Shown here one piece after another: positions 54,666 to 63,925 of a stretch of 64,000 nt of DNA. The position numbers were made by a program, and so were the translations under genes. Source of the DNA: Lysobacter firmicutimachus (lineage in GTDB: Bacteria > Pseudomonadota > Gammaproteobacteria > Xanthomonadales > Xanthomonadaceae); contig NZ_JBANDL010000002.1 of assembly GCF_037027445.1 (NCBI RefSeq), positions 3,844,001 to 3,908,000 of the forward strand, written 5' to 3'. Every line of letters begins with the position of its first letter. The first letter of the stretch is position 1. The notes beneath the pieces were generated by a model. That model was not told where the DNA came from. It saw only the letters and a program-made list of their open reading frames with translations, and did no database searches.

Positions 54666-55841
54666 TCAGGCGACTGCGCCCTCGCCCGCCTGCGGCGGCC
54701 GGCCGCCCCCTGCCGCCAACAACAGCAGGCCCAGCAATACCGACACCGCCACGATCGCCGCCGCGGCATAGCCCAGCGCGCCGACGCCGATCGCGTCGAT
54801 GACCCGGCCGCCGACGATGGCGCCGACGCCGATGCCGAGGTTGGCGCCGGAGATATTGAGTGAGGCGGCGAAGGCCGGGGCTTGCGGCGCCGACTTCATC
54901 ACCCGCACGTGGCTGACCGGAAACAGCGCGGCCTGGGTCACGCCCCACAGGGCCAGCGTCGCGGCGAACAACGGCAACGACTGGATCGAGGGCACCACCA
55001 GGACCAGGCCCAGCGCCATCGGCACGCTGAAGATCAACGACACCGCCAGCGGGTGGCGGTCGACGTAGCGGCCGCCGAGGCTGTTGCCGATCAGGCCGAC
55101 CGCACCGAAGGCCATCAGCGCCCAGCCGACCACTTGCCCGTCGAAGCCGGCCAGGCGCTCGAACAGGTCGGCCAGGTAGGTATAGGCGGTGAACATGCCG
55201 GTGAACAGGATCACCGACAGCAGCACGTGGCCGCCGACGCGCGGGTCGCGCAGCACCCGGAACTGCTCGCGCAGGCGCGGTTGCGGCTGGTCGTTGCGGT
55301 GGTCGGGCAGGAAGGCGAACAGCATCGCCGCCTTGACCAGCGAGGCGATCGCCAGGGCGACGAAGGCGGCGCGCCAGCCGAAGGCGTCGGCGATCAGGGT
55401 GCCGGTCGGCACGCCGATCACGGTCGCGCATATGACCCCGAACGAGATCACCGAGATCGCACGGCCGGCGCGCTCCTGCCCCGCCAGGTCGACCGCGGTC
55501 TCGCTGGCCAGGGCCCAGAACACCGGCACGCCGAGCGCGGGAATCAGCCGCGCCAAGGCCATCACGCCCAGGTTGGGCGCCATCGCCGCGATCGCATTGG
55601 ACGCGGCGAACAGCAACAGCACCACGATGAACAAACGCTTGCGTTCGAAGCGCGAAAAATACGCGGTCAGGAACGGACCGCTGGCGGCGACCGCGAACGC
55701 GAACAAGGTCACCAGCAAGCCGGCCTGCGACACGCTGACGCCGAGATCGCGCGCCAGCGGCGGCAGCAGGCCGACCAGGATGAATTCGGTGGTCAGCACC
55801 GTGAACCCGGCGGCCGAAAGCAGTAGCAGGGGAAGAAGCAC
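54666..55841 (-). CDS. MFS transporter, DHA1-type drug/sugar efflux family
   Basis: A 391-residue, 12-helix major facilitator of the DHA1 (AraJ/YdhP-like) class, usually proton-driven exporters of sugars, nucleosides or drugs. N-terminal signature LSAAGFTVLTTEFILVGLLP; motif A region YFSRFERKRLF (loop 2-3); motif C-like GVICATVIGVPTGT in helix 5. The start is a GTG at 55841 with GGAG 7 bases upstream. It is not visibly linked with a regulator. The 437-bp stretch upstream (55842-56278) has no gene I can support. Substrate is not predictable. Confidence 0.93.
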   Translation of the reverse strand: MLLPLLLLSAAGFTVLTTEFILVGLLPPLARDLGVSVSQAGLLVTLFAFAVAASGPFLTAYFSRFERKRLFIVVLLLFAASNAIAAMAPNLGVMALARLIPALGVPVFWALASETAVDLAGQERAGRAISVISFGVICATVIGVPTGTLIADAFGWRAAFVALAIASLVKAAMLFAFLPDHRNDQPQPRLREQFRVLRDPRVGGHVLLSVILFTGMFTAYTYLADLFERLAGFDGQVVGWALMAFGAVGLIGNSLGGRYVDRHPLAVSLIFSVPMALGLVLVVPSIQSLPLFAATLALWGVTQAALFPVSHVRVMKSAPQAPAFAASLNISGANLGIGVGAIVGGRVIDAIGVGALGYAAAAIVAVSVLLGLLLLAAGGGRPPQAGEGAVA

Positions 55842-56278
55842 GACAGACTCCGCGAGACGAATACCGGAAGACGAAAGCGCGCGCGACAGCGGCGCAGGGC
55901 CGCGACGCGGACGCCAAATCGGGAAGGAGGAGACGGACGCCGCACCGCGAGCCGGTGCATGCGGGTCAATCTAGCGGGCGGCGGCAGGCCGATAAACCGC
56001 GTCGCATGCAGCCTCATCGTTCCGCAGCGCGAACGGCGGCCGCCGGCCTTGCGAACTGCGCACTTAGCGCGTTTGCGACGATTCGGGACTGTTTATCCCG
56101 CGATGCGGGCTGGTGCCGCCGGCTCGATTCGGTCAGTCTGGCCGATGCCTGCGCGGTCGTGGATCGCGCCCAAGCACCGTATCGACGCAGCGCGCAGCGA
56201 AGCCCGGTGCGGACAGCGGGAAAGGTCCGTGGCCGGGGCGATCAGCGCAGTCGCGCCGCACGACGCCCCCGGTGCCGG
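55842..56278. other. Gene-free region upstream of the MFS gene
   Basis: No supported gene on either strand: open frames are Arg/Ala/Pro-rich and lack relatives I know. It should hold the minus-strand MFS promoter. No strong -35/-10 pair is evident. Confidence 0.55.
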
Positions 56279-56629
56279 CTACAGCAGCCACAATGCCGCC
56301 AGCGCGGCCAGCGCCGGTACCGCCTGCACGTAGAAGATGCGCCGGCTGACCGTCGCCGCGCCGTAAACGCCGGCGACCACCACGCAGGCCAGGAAGAAGG
56401 TCGCCACGTCGGTCCGCGCGCAGGCCAGGCCCCAGACCAGGCCCGCCACCAGGAAGCCGTTGTACAGCCCCTGGTTCGCCGCCAGCACCCGGGTCAGCTC
56501 GGCCTTTTCCGGCGTGTTGCGGAACACCTTCATGCCCAGCGGCTTGGTCCACAGAAACATTTCCAGCACCAGGAAGTACAGGTGCAGCAGCGCGACCAGG
56601 GCGATCAGGGCGATGGCGATCCAGGGCAT
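56279..56629 (-). CDS. DUF1304 small membrane protein
   Basis: A 116-residue integral membrane protein of the DUF1304 family. It has four hydrophobic segments (about 3-25, 50-69, 75-90, 97-115). Family marks are the N-terminal helix with HLYFLVLEMFLW, the polar motif GMKVFRNTPEKAE, and ANQGLYNGFLVAGLVW. Function is unknown in the family. It is a single gene, 112 bp downstream of the epimerase gene on the same strand, so it could be at the end of that operon. Confidence 0.9.
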   Translation of the reverse strand: MPWIAIALIALVALLHLYFLVLEMFLWTKPLGMKVFRNTPEKAELTRVLAANQGLYNGFLVAGLVWGLACARTDVATFFLACVVVAGVYGAATVSRRIFYVQAVPALAALAALWLL

Positions 56630-56741
56630 GGCGCGGTCCTAGGCGGGAATCCACGCCAGCATAGGGCAGAAGAGAAGAAGGCCGATAGCGGACCGGAAGC
56701 GGCGCAGCGGCCGCCGCCCACCGAGCCGCTTTCGCCATCGC

Positions 56742-57866
56742 CTACGTCGTCCGGGCATGCCAGGCCTTGAGCACCTCGGCCTCGCGCTCGGGCGCGATGC
56801 CCGCCTTGGGCTTGGCGCGGCGCTCGGCCGGCAATTGCCGCCAGTAGGCCAACGTATCGCGGACGGTGTCGCGCAAGGGTCGATGACGCAAGCCGGCGGC
56901 CTGGGCCTTGGCCACCGAGGTGCGGCCGAAGCCGGCGTATTCGCCGCGCGCCGGAATCCACGCCGGCATGTCCTGCCACGGCGAGACCTTCTGCGCTTCG
57001 AGGAAATCCGCCGGCACCCAGGTCAGGCTCGACTTGGCCCCGGCCGCGCGCCGCGACTCGTCCAACACCGCGCCCATGGTCAACGCGCCCGGTGCGGCGT
57101 CGGCGTTGTAGATGCCGAAGCGACGGCGCTCGATCGTGGTCAGCAGGAACTCGGCCAGGTCGCGCACATCGATGAACTGGGTCGGGTCCTCGGCGCTGCC
57201 GGGCGCGAGGATCTCGCCGCCGCGGTCGGCGCGCGCCGGCCAATAAGTAAACCGATCGGTGCGGTCGCCCGGGCCGACGATGAGGCCAGGGCGGACGATG
57301 GTGGTGCGCCCCGGCGCCTCGCGTTCGGCCGCCGCTTCGCACAGCGCCTTGAGCCCGCCGTAGGTCTCGCCGGTCACCTCGCTCACGTTCGGATCGGCGA
57401 GCTGGGCCAAGGGCGAATTCTCGTCCGCCGGCAGGTCGTTGCGCGCGTAGACCGAGATCGTCGACACCAGCAGGTACTGGCCGATGCGCGGCGCCAGCAG
57501 GCCGGCCGAACGGGTCACGTCGGCCGGCAGATAGGCCGATGTGTCCAACACCGCATCCCAGCGGCGCTCGCCCTCCAGCGCCTTCATGTCGGTCTTGCGG
57601 TCGCCGTGCAGTTGTTCGATGTCGCTGAACTCTGCGCCGGCGAATTTCTCCGGCGCGGTCTTGCCGCGATTGAACAAGGTCAGCGTGTGGCCGCGACGGC
57701 GCGCCGCCTCGACGAAATGCGGGCCGAGGAAACCGGTGCCGCCGAGCACCAGCAAGCTCAGCGGTTGGGTCTTGGCCTTGATCGCGGCGCGCGCATAAGC
57801 CGGCAACGCCAGCAGGCCGGCGGCGGCCGCGCCGGCGGCGAGAAAATCGCGGCGGCGGGTAGTCAT
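56742..57866 (-). CDS. Tat-exported NAD-dependent epimerase/dehydratase family protein
   Basis: A 374-residue extended SDR-type protein that begins with a Tat signal (TRRRDFLAAGAAAAGLLALP, cleavage after A-R-A, about 28). The Rossmann motif GGTGFLG is at about 42-48; the catalytic-type Tyr/Lys region is ETYGGLKALCE, with Ser/Thr in VSTISVYA. Such proteins resemble nucleotide-sugar epimerases or isoflavone-reductase relatives. Export folded with bound cofactor would explain the Tat signal, as for the NADP-enzyme glucose-fructose oxidoreductase. Its ATG overlaps the upstream transporter stop (ATGA). Substrate unknown. Confidence 0.87.
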   Translation of the reverse strand: MTTRRRDFLAAGAAAAGLLALPAYARAAIKAKTQPLSLLVLGGTGFLGPHFVEAARRRGHTLTLFNRGKTAPEKFAGAEFSDIEQLHGDRKTDMKALEGERRWDAVLDTSAYLPADVTRSAGLLAPRIGQYLLVSTISVYARNDLPADENSPLAQLADPNVSEVTGETYGGLKALCEAAAEREAPGRTTIVRPGLIVGPGDRTDRFTYWPARADRGGEILAPGSAEDPTQFIDVRDLAEFLLTTIERRRFGIYNADAAPGALTMGAVLDESRRAAGAKSSLTWVPADFLEAQKVSPWQDMPAWIPARGEYAGFGRTSVAKAQAAGLRHRPLRDTVRDTLAYWRQLPAERRAKPKAGIAPEREAEVLKAWHARTT

Positions 57867-59215
57867 GTCTCACCTCGCAAAGGTTGGGCGGAAGTAGGCA
57901 GGGCCGAGACGGAGGCCGCCTCGCCGAGACCGCGGCGCGCGCGCAGGATCGCGCAGACGCCGCCGAGCATGCCGGCCGCGGCGATCGCGCCGGCGGCGAA
58001 CACCGTGGCGGTGCCGGCCGCGGCCACCGCCTTGTGGATCCAGACGAAAGCCAGGTCGGTGCCGCGGAACACCGCGGTGTCGATCACCGCCTTGCCCTGG
58101 TAGCGGGAGGGCCGGTCGACCCGGGTGTACAAGGTCTCGCGCGCCGGCTTGGCCAGGGCGAACTCGCCGGCCCGCTGCGCCACCTGCACGATGGCGACCA
58201 TTACCGGCAACGGCGAGGCCAGCAGCAGGCCGAAGCCGAGCAGCAACACCAGCGCCGGCAACAGCAAGGCCGGCGCCGGCCCGAAACGACCGAGCAGCCA
58301 GCGCGTGAGCAGCAATTGGGTCAGGATCGCGAGCAGGTTGACCGCGCTGTCGATGCGGGCGAAGTACGCGGTCGCCGCAGCCGGGTCGGGATAGAACTCG
58401 CGCGCGATCGCGGCCTGCTGGTTGTACAGCAGGGTCGCCGCGCCGACGCTGAAGAACAGGGTGATCGCCATCGCCCGCAACAGCGGCCGCTGCCAGACCA
58501 GGCGCAGGCCGGCCCAGACCGAGCCGCCCATCGCCGCTTCGCCGCTGGCCAGGCCGTGCCGGCGCTCGCGCCGGATCGCCCAGCCGCGCAGGCGCACGAT
58601 GCACAACACGCACACCGACAGCAGCGCCGCTGATACCAACAGCAGATGGGCCACGCCGATGACCCCGACCAGGGCCTGGGTCAGCAACGGTCCCAGCACC
58701 GCGCCGGCGGTGCCGCCGGCGCCGATATAGCCGTACAGCCGCCGCGCCTGATGCTCGTCGAACACATCGGCCATGTAGCTCCAGAACACGGTCACCGCGA
58801 ACAGGTTGAACACCGCGATCCAGACGAAGAACAGCATGCCGCGTCCGGACGCCTGGGTTTGGAACGCCCAGTGGAAACCGAGCAGGCAGACGATGAAGAA
58901 CAGATACACCAGCGGCAGGAACACCCGCCGCGGGAAACGCCCCACCAAGGCGCCGTAGACCGGCTGCAACAGCAGCATGACGGCGAAGGTGCAGGTGAAC
59001 AAAACCTGCAGCACGAAGTCCTTCAGCGCCCACCCGTGCGCCTGCGCCCAGTCGATCCAGGCCGCGGGAAACACCGCCGTCGCGTCCGCCGACGCGCCCA
59101 TCGCGTCGCGCACCGGCCGCAGCACGTAGTACCCGCACAGCAGGCAGAAGAAGTACAACAACGCCCACCACAACGGCGAGGCGGAGGTCTCGCGCAGGCG
59201 CGCGGACGCGCTCAT
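57863..59215 (-). CDS. Npt1/Npt2-like MFS transporter (ATP/ADP-carrier relative), copy 1
   Basis: A 450-residue, 12-helix transporter related to the NTP/NDP carriers of the Npt/TLC family rather than to typical drug exporters. Marks: YFFCLLCGYYVLRPVRDAMG in helix 1, GRFPRRVFLPLVYLFF after helix 2, FWSYMADVF, and the late motif SRYQGKAVIDTAVFRGTD. In free-living bacteria such proteins have no proven nucleotide exchange role. ATG at 59215 was preferred over a longer Arg-rich frame start. It overlaps the Tat epimerase gene (ATGA). A paralogue lies 1.2 kb upstream. Confidence 0.86.
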   Translation of the reverse strand: MSASARLRETSASPLWWALLYFFCLLCGYYVLRPVRDAMGASADATAVFPAAWIDWAQAHGWALKDFVLQVLFTCTFAVMLLLQPVYGALVGRFPRRVFLPLVYLFFIVCLLGFHWAFQTQASGRGMLFFVWIAVFNLFAVTVFWSYMADVFDEHQARRLYGYIGAGGTAGAVLGPLLTQALVGVIGVAHLLLVSAALLSVCVLCIVRLRGWAIRRERRHGLASGEAAMGGSVWAGLRLVWQRPLLRAMAITLFFSVGAATLLYNQQAAIAREFYPDPAAATAYFARIDSAVNLLAILTQLLLTRWLLGRFGPAPALLLPALVLLLGFGLLLASPLPVMVAIVQVAQRAGEFALAKPARETLYTRVDRPSRYQGKAVIDTAVFRGTDLAFVWIHKAVAAAGTATVFAAGAIAAAGMLGGVCAILRARRGLGEAASVSALPTSAQPLRGET

Positions 59216-59435
59216 GCGAACGCATCCTGCGATGGCGAATTCCCGCCGGCGACGTGCGCAGCCGCGCACGCGCGCGGCGCCGCGGCCTCGCGCATTCCGG
59301 TCCTCCCGTTACCCTTCGCTCACGCTAGCGCCGGCATCGCGGACGGCCATCTGCGGATGGTCATCCCGACCTTCGGCACGGGGGCGCGACCGCCGCCACG
59401 CTTTGTCCGGCGCAACGCCGCCGCCGGACCGGGCG

Positions 59436-60371
59436 TCAGCGCGCGCCGGGAACGGCGCCGACCGGCGCGGGCCCGGCGCGGCGGGAAGCGCTGATCGGAT
59501 GCGGCGACCGCGACGCGGCGCGCAAGGTCAGTCGGGAAATCTCCGGCGGCACACCGAAGCGCACCGGCAGGATGCTGGTGCCGATGCCGGTAGTGACGAA
59601 CAGATGCTTGCCGTGCTCGATCAGATGACCGGCGGCATAGCGCTGATCGGCCGGCAGCACCGGCGTGCCGATCCAGGGCAGTTTGACCTGGCCGCCGTGA
59701 GTGTGGCCGGCCAGGGTCAAGGCGGCGCGCGGCGGAATGTCGGGGAAGATGTCCGGATTGTGAGTCAGGGCCAGCGCCGGCGCGTCGTCGCTCACGCCCG
59801 AGAAGGCGCGCACCACGTCGTGGCGGGTCTCCCATTTGTCGCCGATCCCGACCACCCACAAGCGGCAGCCGCCGAGTTCGGTGGCGCGCGCCTGGTCCTC
59901 CAGCACGATCACCCCGGCCGACTCCAACGCCGCGCGCACCCTGTGCCCGTCCTTCCACCAATCGTGGTTGCCGAGCACCGCATAGACCGGCTTGCGCGCG
60001 GTCAACGGCTTGAGGTGCGGCGCCATCTGCTCGGCGGAGACATAGGTGCCGCCGAGCACGCTGAGGATCACGTAGTCGCCGGCCATCAGCACTGCGCGCG
60101 AGTCGCTGGCGATGAGGCGGTTCACCAGGCGGTCGAGCCGGTCCAGGCCGTTGTGCGGCGAGCCGGTGTGGATGTCGGCGACCACGTCGACGCGCAACCC
60201 GTCGCACTGCGGGCTCCAGTGCGGCAGGCGCAACTCGTAGCCGCGTTCGACCAGTTGCCGCGGCTCCCAGAAGAATCCCCAGCTCAGGCAGCCGACCGCG
60301 ATCAACACCGTGCCGACGAACAACCGTTGCAGCCACGGCTGGCGCGGCCAGGGCCGCCAACCGCGGTTCAT
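59436..60371 (-). CDS. Membrane-anchored metallophosphoesterase (YaeI-like)
   Basis: A 311-residue calcineurin-like phosphoesterase with an N-terminal membrane helix (about 17-33). The metal-site motifs are complete: DVVADIHTGSPH (D-x-H), AGDYV (GD), LGNHDWW (GNHD), LTHNPDIF and LAGHTHGGQ (GHTHG). YaeI-type relatives hydrolyse phosphodiester/phosphonate-like bonds, and UDP-diacylglucosamine hydrolases share the fold. The last ~30 residues are Pro/Arg-rich. The start ATG overlaps the stop of the upstream Npt-like transporter (ATGA), so the two are coupled. Confidence 0.92.
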   Translation of the reverse strand: MNRGWRPWPRQPWLQRLFVGTVLIAVGCLSWGFFWEPRQLVERGYELRLPHWSPQCDGLRVDVVADIHTGSPHNGLDRLDRLVNRLIASDSRAVLMAGDYVILSVLGGTYVSAEQMAPHLKPLTARKPVYAVLGNHDWWKDGHRVRAALESAGVIVLEDQARATELGGCRLWVVGIGDKWETRHDVVRAFSGVSDDAPALALTHNPDIFPDIPPRAALTLAGHTHGGQVKLPWIGTPVLPADQRYAAGHLIEHGKHLFVTTGIGTSILPVRFGVPPEISRLTLRAASRSPHPISASRRAGPAPVGAVPGAR

Positions 60372-61750
60372 GCGCGCGGCCCGGATTCGGCGGCGGCGCC
60401 GCGCTGGACCCAGCGCGCCAGGTTCCAGCCGATCAAGCCGGCGCCGGCGGCGACCGTGGCGCTGATGCCGGCCAACCCGGCGACGCCGACGCCGGCGCTG
60501 CGCAAGGCCACCATCGCGGTCGCCACGGCCACGTCGCCGAAGCGCCAGGCCGCGGTGTCGACCGCATTCTTGCCCTTGTAGCGCAGGGTGCGCGCGGCGC
60601 TGGCGAACAGGCTTTCGCGCGCCGGGTTGGCCATGCCGTAAGCCAGTCCGCGGCTGACGATCAGGGCCAGCGCCACCGCCGGCATCGAGCCGAGCATCGT
60701 CGCCAGCGCCTCCGGCAGCCACGAAAGGGCTGCGCCGAACGCGGGGAAGGCCCGCGCCAGCGGCGCATGAGGATCGGCCGCCAGGGCCACGGTCAGCAGC
60801 GCCGCGACCGTGACCAGCGACCAGGCGCCGATCACCGTCGCCGCGCCGCGCCGCGCCAGCAGCCACGGCGTGATCAGCAACTGGGTCGCCAGCGCCAGCA
60901 GGTTGGTCATCAGGTCCAGGTCGGCGGCGAAACGGGTGCGCGCGACCGCATCGACGAAGGTCGCCTTGGAGTAGTCCACGACCAGGCCGTAGTTGACCGT
61001 GCCGATCCAGTCGCCGAGCAGCAGCAGGATCGCCATCGAGCGCATGAACGGATTGGCGAACACCTGCTTGAGGCCGTCGAACATGCCGCCGCCGATCGCC
61101 GCGTCGTGCGCGGCCTCGTGCCGGCGCGCGCCGTGCACGCGCGCCCAGCGCCCGAGCAGGCCGACGAACAGCAAGGACGAAGCCAGCAGCCCCGCCGAGA
61201 CCAGCAGCAGCGGCGCCACGCCGATGCGCTCGACCAGCACCCGGGTCAGTGCCGGACCGGCCAGCGAACCGACCGTGCCGGCCACCGCGATCAGCGGGAA
61301 CAGCCGCCGCGCCTGGCCCTCGTTCCAGATGTCGGTCATGAAGCTCCAGAACACCGACACCACGAACAGGTTGAACACGCTGATCCAGACGAAGAACAGC
61401 GTACCCAGCGCGCGCGGGCTCAACGGTCCGTGCTCGGCGAACAGCGGCACGAAGCCGAGCAGGCAGGCGATGAAGAAGCCGTACACCAGCGGCACCACGA
61501 TCCGGCGCGGATAGCGCGAGACCAGGCCGGAGAACACCGGGGTCAGCGCCAGGGTGGCGATCAGGGTCGCGGCGTAGAACCACGGCAGCTGGGTCGAGCC
61601 GACCGCAGCGCTGAGTTGGTCGCGCAGCGGCCGGATCACGTAGTACGCGGTCAGCACGCAGAAGAAATACCCCAGCGAGAACGCGACCGCGGTCCATTCT
61701 CCGGTGTGGACGCGCCCCGGCCGCAGGCTGGCGTCTTGGACTGCCGACAT
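60368..61750 (-). CDS. Npt1/Npt2-like MFS transporter, copy 2
   Basis: A 460-residue paralogue of the transporter at 57863-59215, with the same marks: YFFCVLTAYYVIRPLRDQLS in helix 1, VSRYPRRIVVPLVYGFF, FWSFMTDIWNEGQARRLFPL, and LRYKGKNAVDTAAWRFGD near the end. The ATG at 61750 has ACGGAG 7 bases upstream; a longer frame from 61966 was rejected. It is first gene of a minus-strand unit with the metallophosphoesterase. Its promoter must lie in the 284-bp gap shared with the GMC gene on the other strand. Confidence 0.87.
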   Translation of the reverse strand: MSAVQDASLRPGRVHTGEWTAVAFSLGYFFCVLTAYYVIRPLRDQLSAAVGSTQLPWFYAATLIATLALTPVFSGLVSRYPRRIVVPLVYGFFIACLLGFVPLFAEHGPLSPRALGTLFFVWISVFNLFVVSVFWSFMTDIWNEGQARRLFPLIAVAGTVGSLAGPALTRVLVERIGVAPLLLVSAGLLASSLLFVGLLGRWARVHGARRHEAAHDAAIGGGMFDGLKQVFANPFMRSMAILLLLGDWIGTVNYGLVVDYSKATFVDAVARTRFAADLDLMTNLLALATQLLITPWLLARRGAATVIGAWSLVTVAALLTVALAADPHAPLARAFPAFGAALSWLPEALATMLGSMPAVALALIVSRGLAYGMANPARESLFASAARTLRYKGKNAVDTAAWRFGDVAVATAMVALRSAGVGVAGLAGISATVAAGAGLIGWNLARWVQRGAAAESGPRA

Positions 61751-62034
61751 TCCGTCGCTCCGTGAGGGCGCCGGCTCGCGGCCGGCGCTTCGGGGGTGAT
61801 CGGCGTGGGTCGGCGCGGCGCAAACCGGGCCGGACCGCATCGCCGTCGGCGGGCCGGTCGCCGCCGGTCCTCCATTGGCCGGCACGGTAGCCGAACGGCT
61901 CGAGGACCGCCACCTCCGCGGCTGGCGGCAAGCCTGGCCGCATCGCCCGACGCGCATTGGGAGCATTTGCTCTAGTTTTGCCGCTTACGGTCGCGGCACG
62001 GCGCCGCGCACGGCGCACAACGGCCTCAGATCCC

Positions 62035-63627
62035 GTGTCCCAAGAGTTCGACTACATCGTCATCGGCGCCGGCTCGGCCGGCTGCGTGCTCGCCAACCGG
62101 CTCAGCGAAGACCCCGATACACGCGTGCTGCTGATCGAGGCCGGCCCGCGCGACCGCCATCCGTTCCTGCACATGCCCGCCGGCCTGGCCAAACTGGTCG
62201 ACAAGAAAGGCGTGAACTGGAGCTACGACACCGCGCCGGAGCCGCAGTTGAACGGCCGCAGCTTGTGGTGGCCGCGCGGCAAGGTGCTCGGCGGCTCCAG
62301 CTCGATCAACGCCATGTGCTACATCCGCGGCGTGCCCGGCGACTACGACGACTGGGCCGCGGCCGGCGCCGACGGCTGGGACTGGAACGCGGTGCTGCCG
62401 TTCTTCCGCCGCAGCGAACGCAACAGCCGCGGCGACGATGCCCTGCACGGCAGCCTCGGCCCGCTGTACGTCTCCGACCTGCGCTACACCAATCCCCTGT
62501 CGTCGGTGTTCATCGAAGCCGGCGTCCAGGCCGGCTATGCGCGCAACAAGGACTTCAACGGCCCCGAGCAGCAGGGCTTTGGCTTTTACCAGGTCACCCA
62601 GAAGAACGGCGCGCGCTGCTCCAGCGCGGTCGCCTACCTCGACCCGGCGCGCGAGCGGCGCAACCTGCACATCGTCACCGGCGCCCTGGTCAGCCGCATC
62701 ACCTTCGAACGCGGTCGCGCCACCGGCGTGGTCTACAGCGCCGGCGGCCGCGCCTACCATCAGCGCGCCGCGCGCGAGGTGCTGCTCAGCGGCGGCGCGA
62801 TCAATTCGCCGCAGTTGCTGATGCTGTCCGGCATCGGCCCGGCGGCGGAGCTGCGCCGGCACGGCATCGAGGTCGTGCACGACGCGCCGCAGGTCGGACA
62901 GAACCTGCAGGACCATCTCGACGTCTGCACCCTGCAGCATTCGACCCAGCGCATCACCTACGACCGGGTCAGCGACGTACGCATCGCCTTCGACTACTAC
63001 CTGCGCGGCCACCGCGGCCCGGGCAGCAGCAACATCGCCGAGGCCGGCGGTTTCGTGCGCTCGGCGCTGGCGCCGGACGCGCGCGCCGACGTGCAATTCC
63101 ATTTCGTGCCGGCGATGCTCGACGACCACGGCCGCCGCCGCCTCGCCGGCGACGGCTACACCGCCCACGCCTGCTTCCTGCGTCCGCGCAGCCGCGGCGC
63201 GATCTCGCTGGCCAGCGCCAGCGCCGGCGACAAACCGCGCATCCAGGCCAACTACCTCAGCGACCCGGAAGGCTTCGACCTGAAGATGATGGTCGAATGC
63301 GCCAAGCTCTCGCGCGAGCTGTTCGCACAGAAGGCCTTCGATCCCTACCGCGGCGCGCCGATCTTTCCCAAGCGCAGCGACCTCAGCGACGCCGAGTTGG
63401 TCGAGTTCGTGCGCGCCAAGGCCGAAACCGTGTATCACCCGGTCGGCACCTGCCGCATGGGCCGCGACGACGCGGCCGTGGTCGATCCGCAGCTGCGCGT
63501 GCGCGGCGTGGAGGGCCTGCGGGTGATCGACGCTTCGGTGATGCCCAGCCTGATCGGCGGCAACACCAACGCGCCGACGATGATGATCGCCGAGCGCGCC
63601 TCCGACCTGATCCGCGGGCGCCTGTAA
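62035..63627 (+). CDS. GMC-family oxidoreductase (choline dehydrogenase-like)
   Basis: A 530-residue flavoenzyme of the glucose-methanol-choline family. FAD-binding motif [20 protein letters not shown] at the start, GMC signature 1 around [21 protein letters not shown], signature 2 [17 protein letters not shown], and the C-terminal catalytic part with [10 protein letters not shown] (active-site His) and [19 protein letters not shown]. Start GTG at 62035; the upstream ATG frame (61957) adds an unlike N-terminus. It lacks signal peptide and haem motifs, so it is a soluble or peripheral cytoplasmic dehydrogenase. Length fits BetA/AlkJ-type alcohol dehydrogenases. Substrate unknown. Confidence 0.93.
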   Translation: MSQEFDYIVIGAGSAGCVLANRLSEDPDTRVLLIEAGPRDRHPFLHMPAGLAKLVDKKGVNWSYDTAPEPQLNGRSLWWPRGKVLGGSSSINAMCYIRGVPGDYDDWAAAGADGWDWNAVLPFFRRSERNSRGDDALHGSLGPLYVSDLRYTNPLSSVFIEAGVQAGYARNKDFNGPEQQGFGFYQVTQKNGARCSSAVAYLDPARERRNLHIVTGALVSRITFERGRATGVVYSAGGRAYHQRAAREVLLSGGAINSPQLLMLSGIGPAAELRRHGIEVVHDAPQVGQNLQDHLDVCTLQHSTQRITYDRVSDVRIAFDYYLRGHRGPGSSNIAEAGGFVRSALAPDARADVQFHFVPAMLDDHGRRRLAGDGYTAHACFLRPRSRGAISLASASAGDKPRIQANYLSDPEGFDLKMMVECAKLSRELFAQKAFDPYRGAPIFPKRSDLSDAELVEFVRAKAETVYHPVGTCRMGRDDAAVVDPQLRVRGVEGLRVIDASVMPSLIGGNTNAPTMMIAERASDLIRGRL

Positions 63628-63864
63628 GCCCCCGCGACGAGGATGTCTGCGTGTCGGCGCCCCGCCCGGGCGGGCGCGCCGGCTCCGTTCCGGCGGCTTT
63701 CGCGCACCGGCTTTGACGCAGCGCCGCATGCCGGCGCCGTCCGCGTCGTCGGCGCCGCCGCAACGACCCTTCGTCGGCGTTTTTCGCACGTCGGTAAGCG
63801 CGCGCGCCGCCGTTCGCCAGCCCGGCCATTAATCCCTGAAAAAACAGAAACCTGAACACGCTTG

Positions 63865-63895
63865 TTGTTCAACTCCCTTAGATCGGAGCTAGAAT
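63865..63895 (+). promoter_or_regulatory. Candidate promoter of the last gene
   Basis: TAGAAT (63890-63895) is 30 bases before the ATG at 63926; TTGTTC at 63865 is 19 bases upstream, a poor spacing. The surrounding 60 bases are AT-rich against the local background. Confidence 0.45.
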
Positions 63896-63925
63896 CGGCC
63901 ATCCGATCCATGCAGGCGCCGAGCG

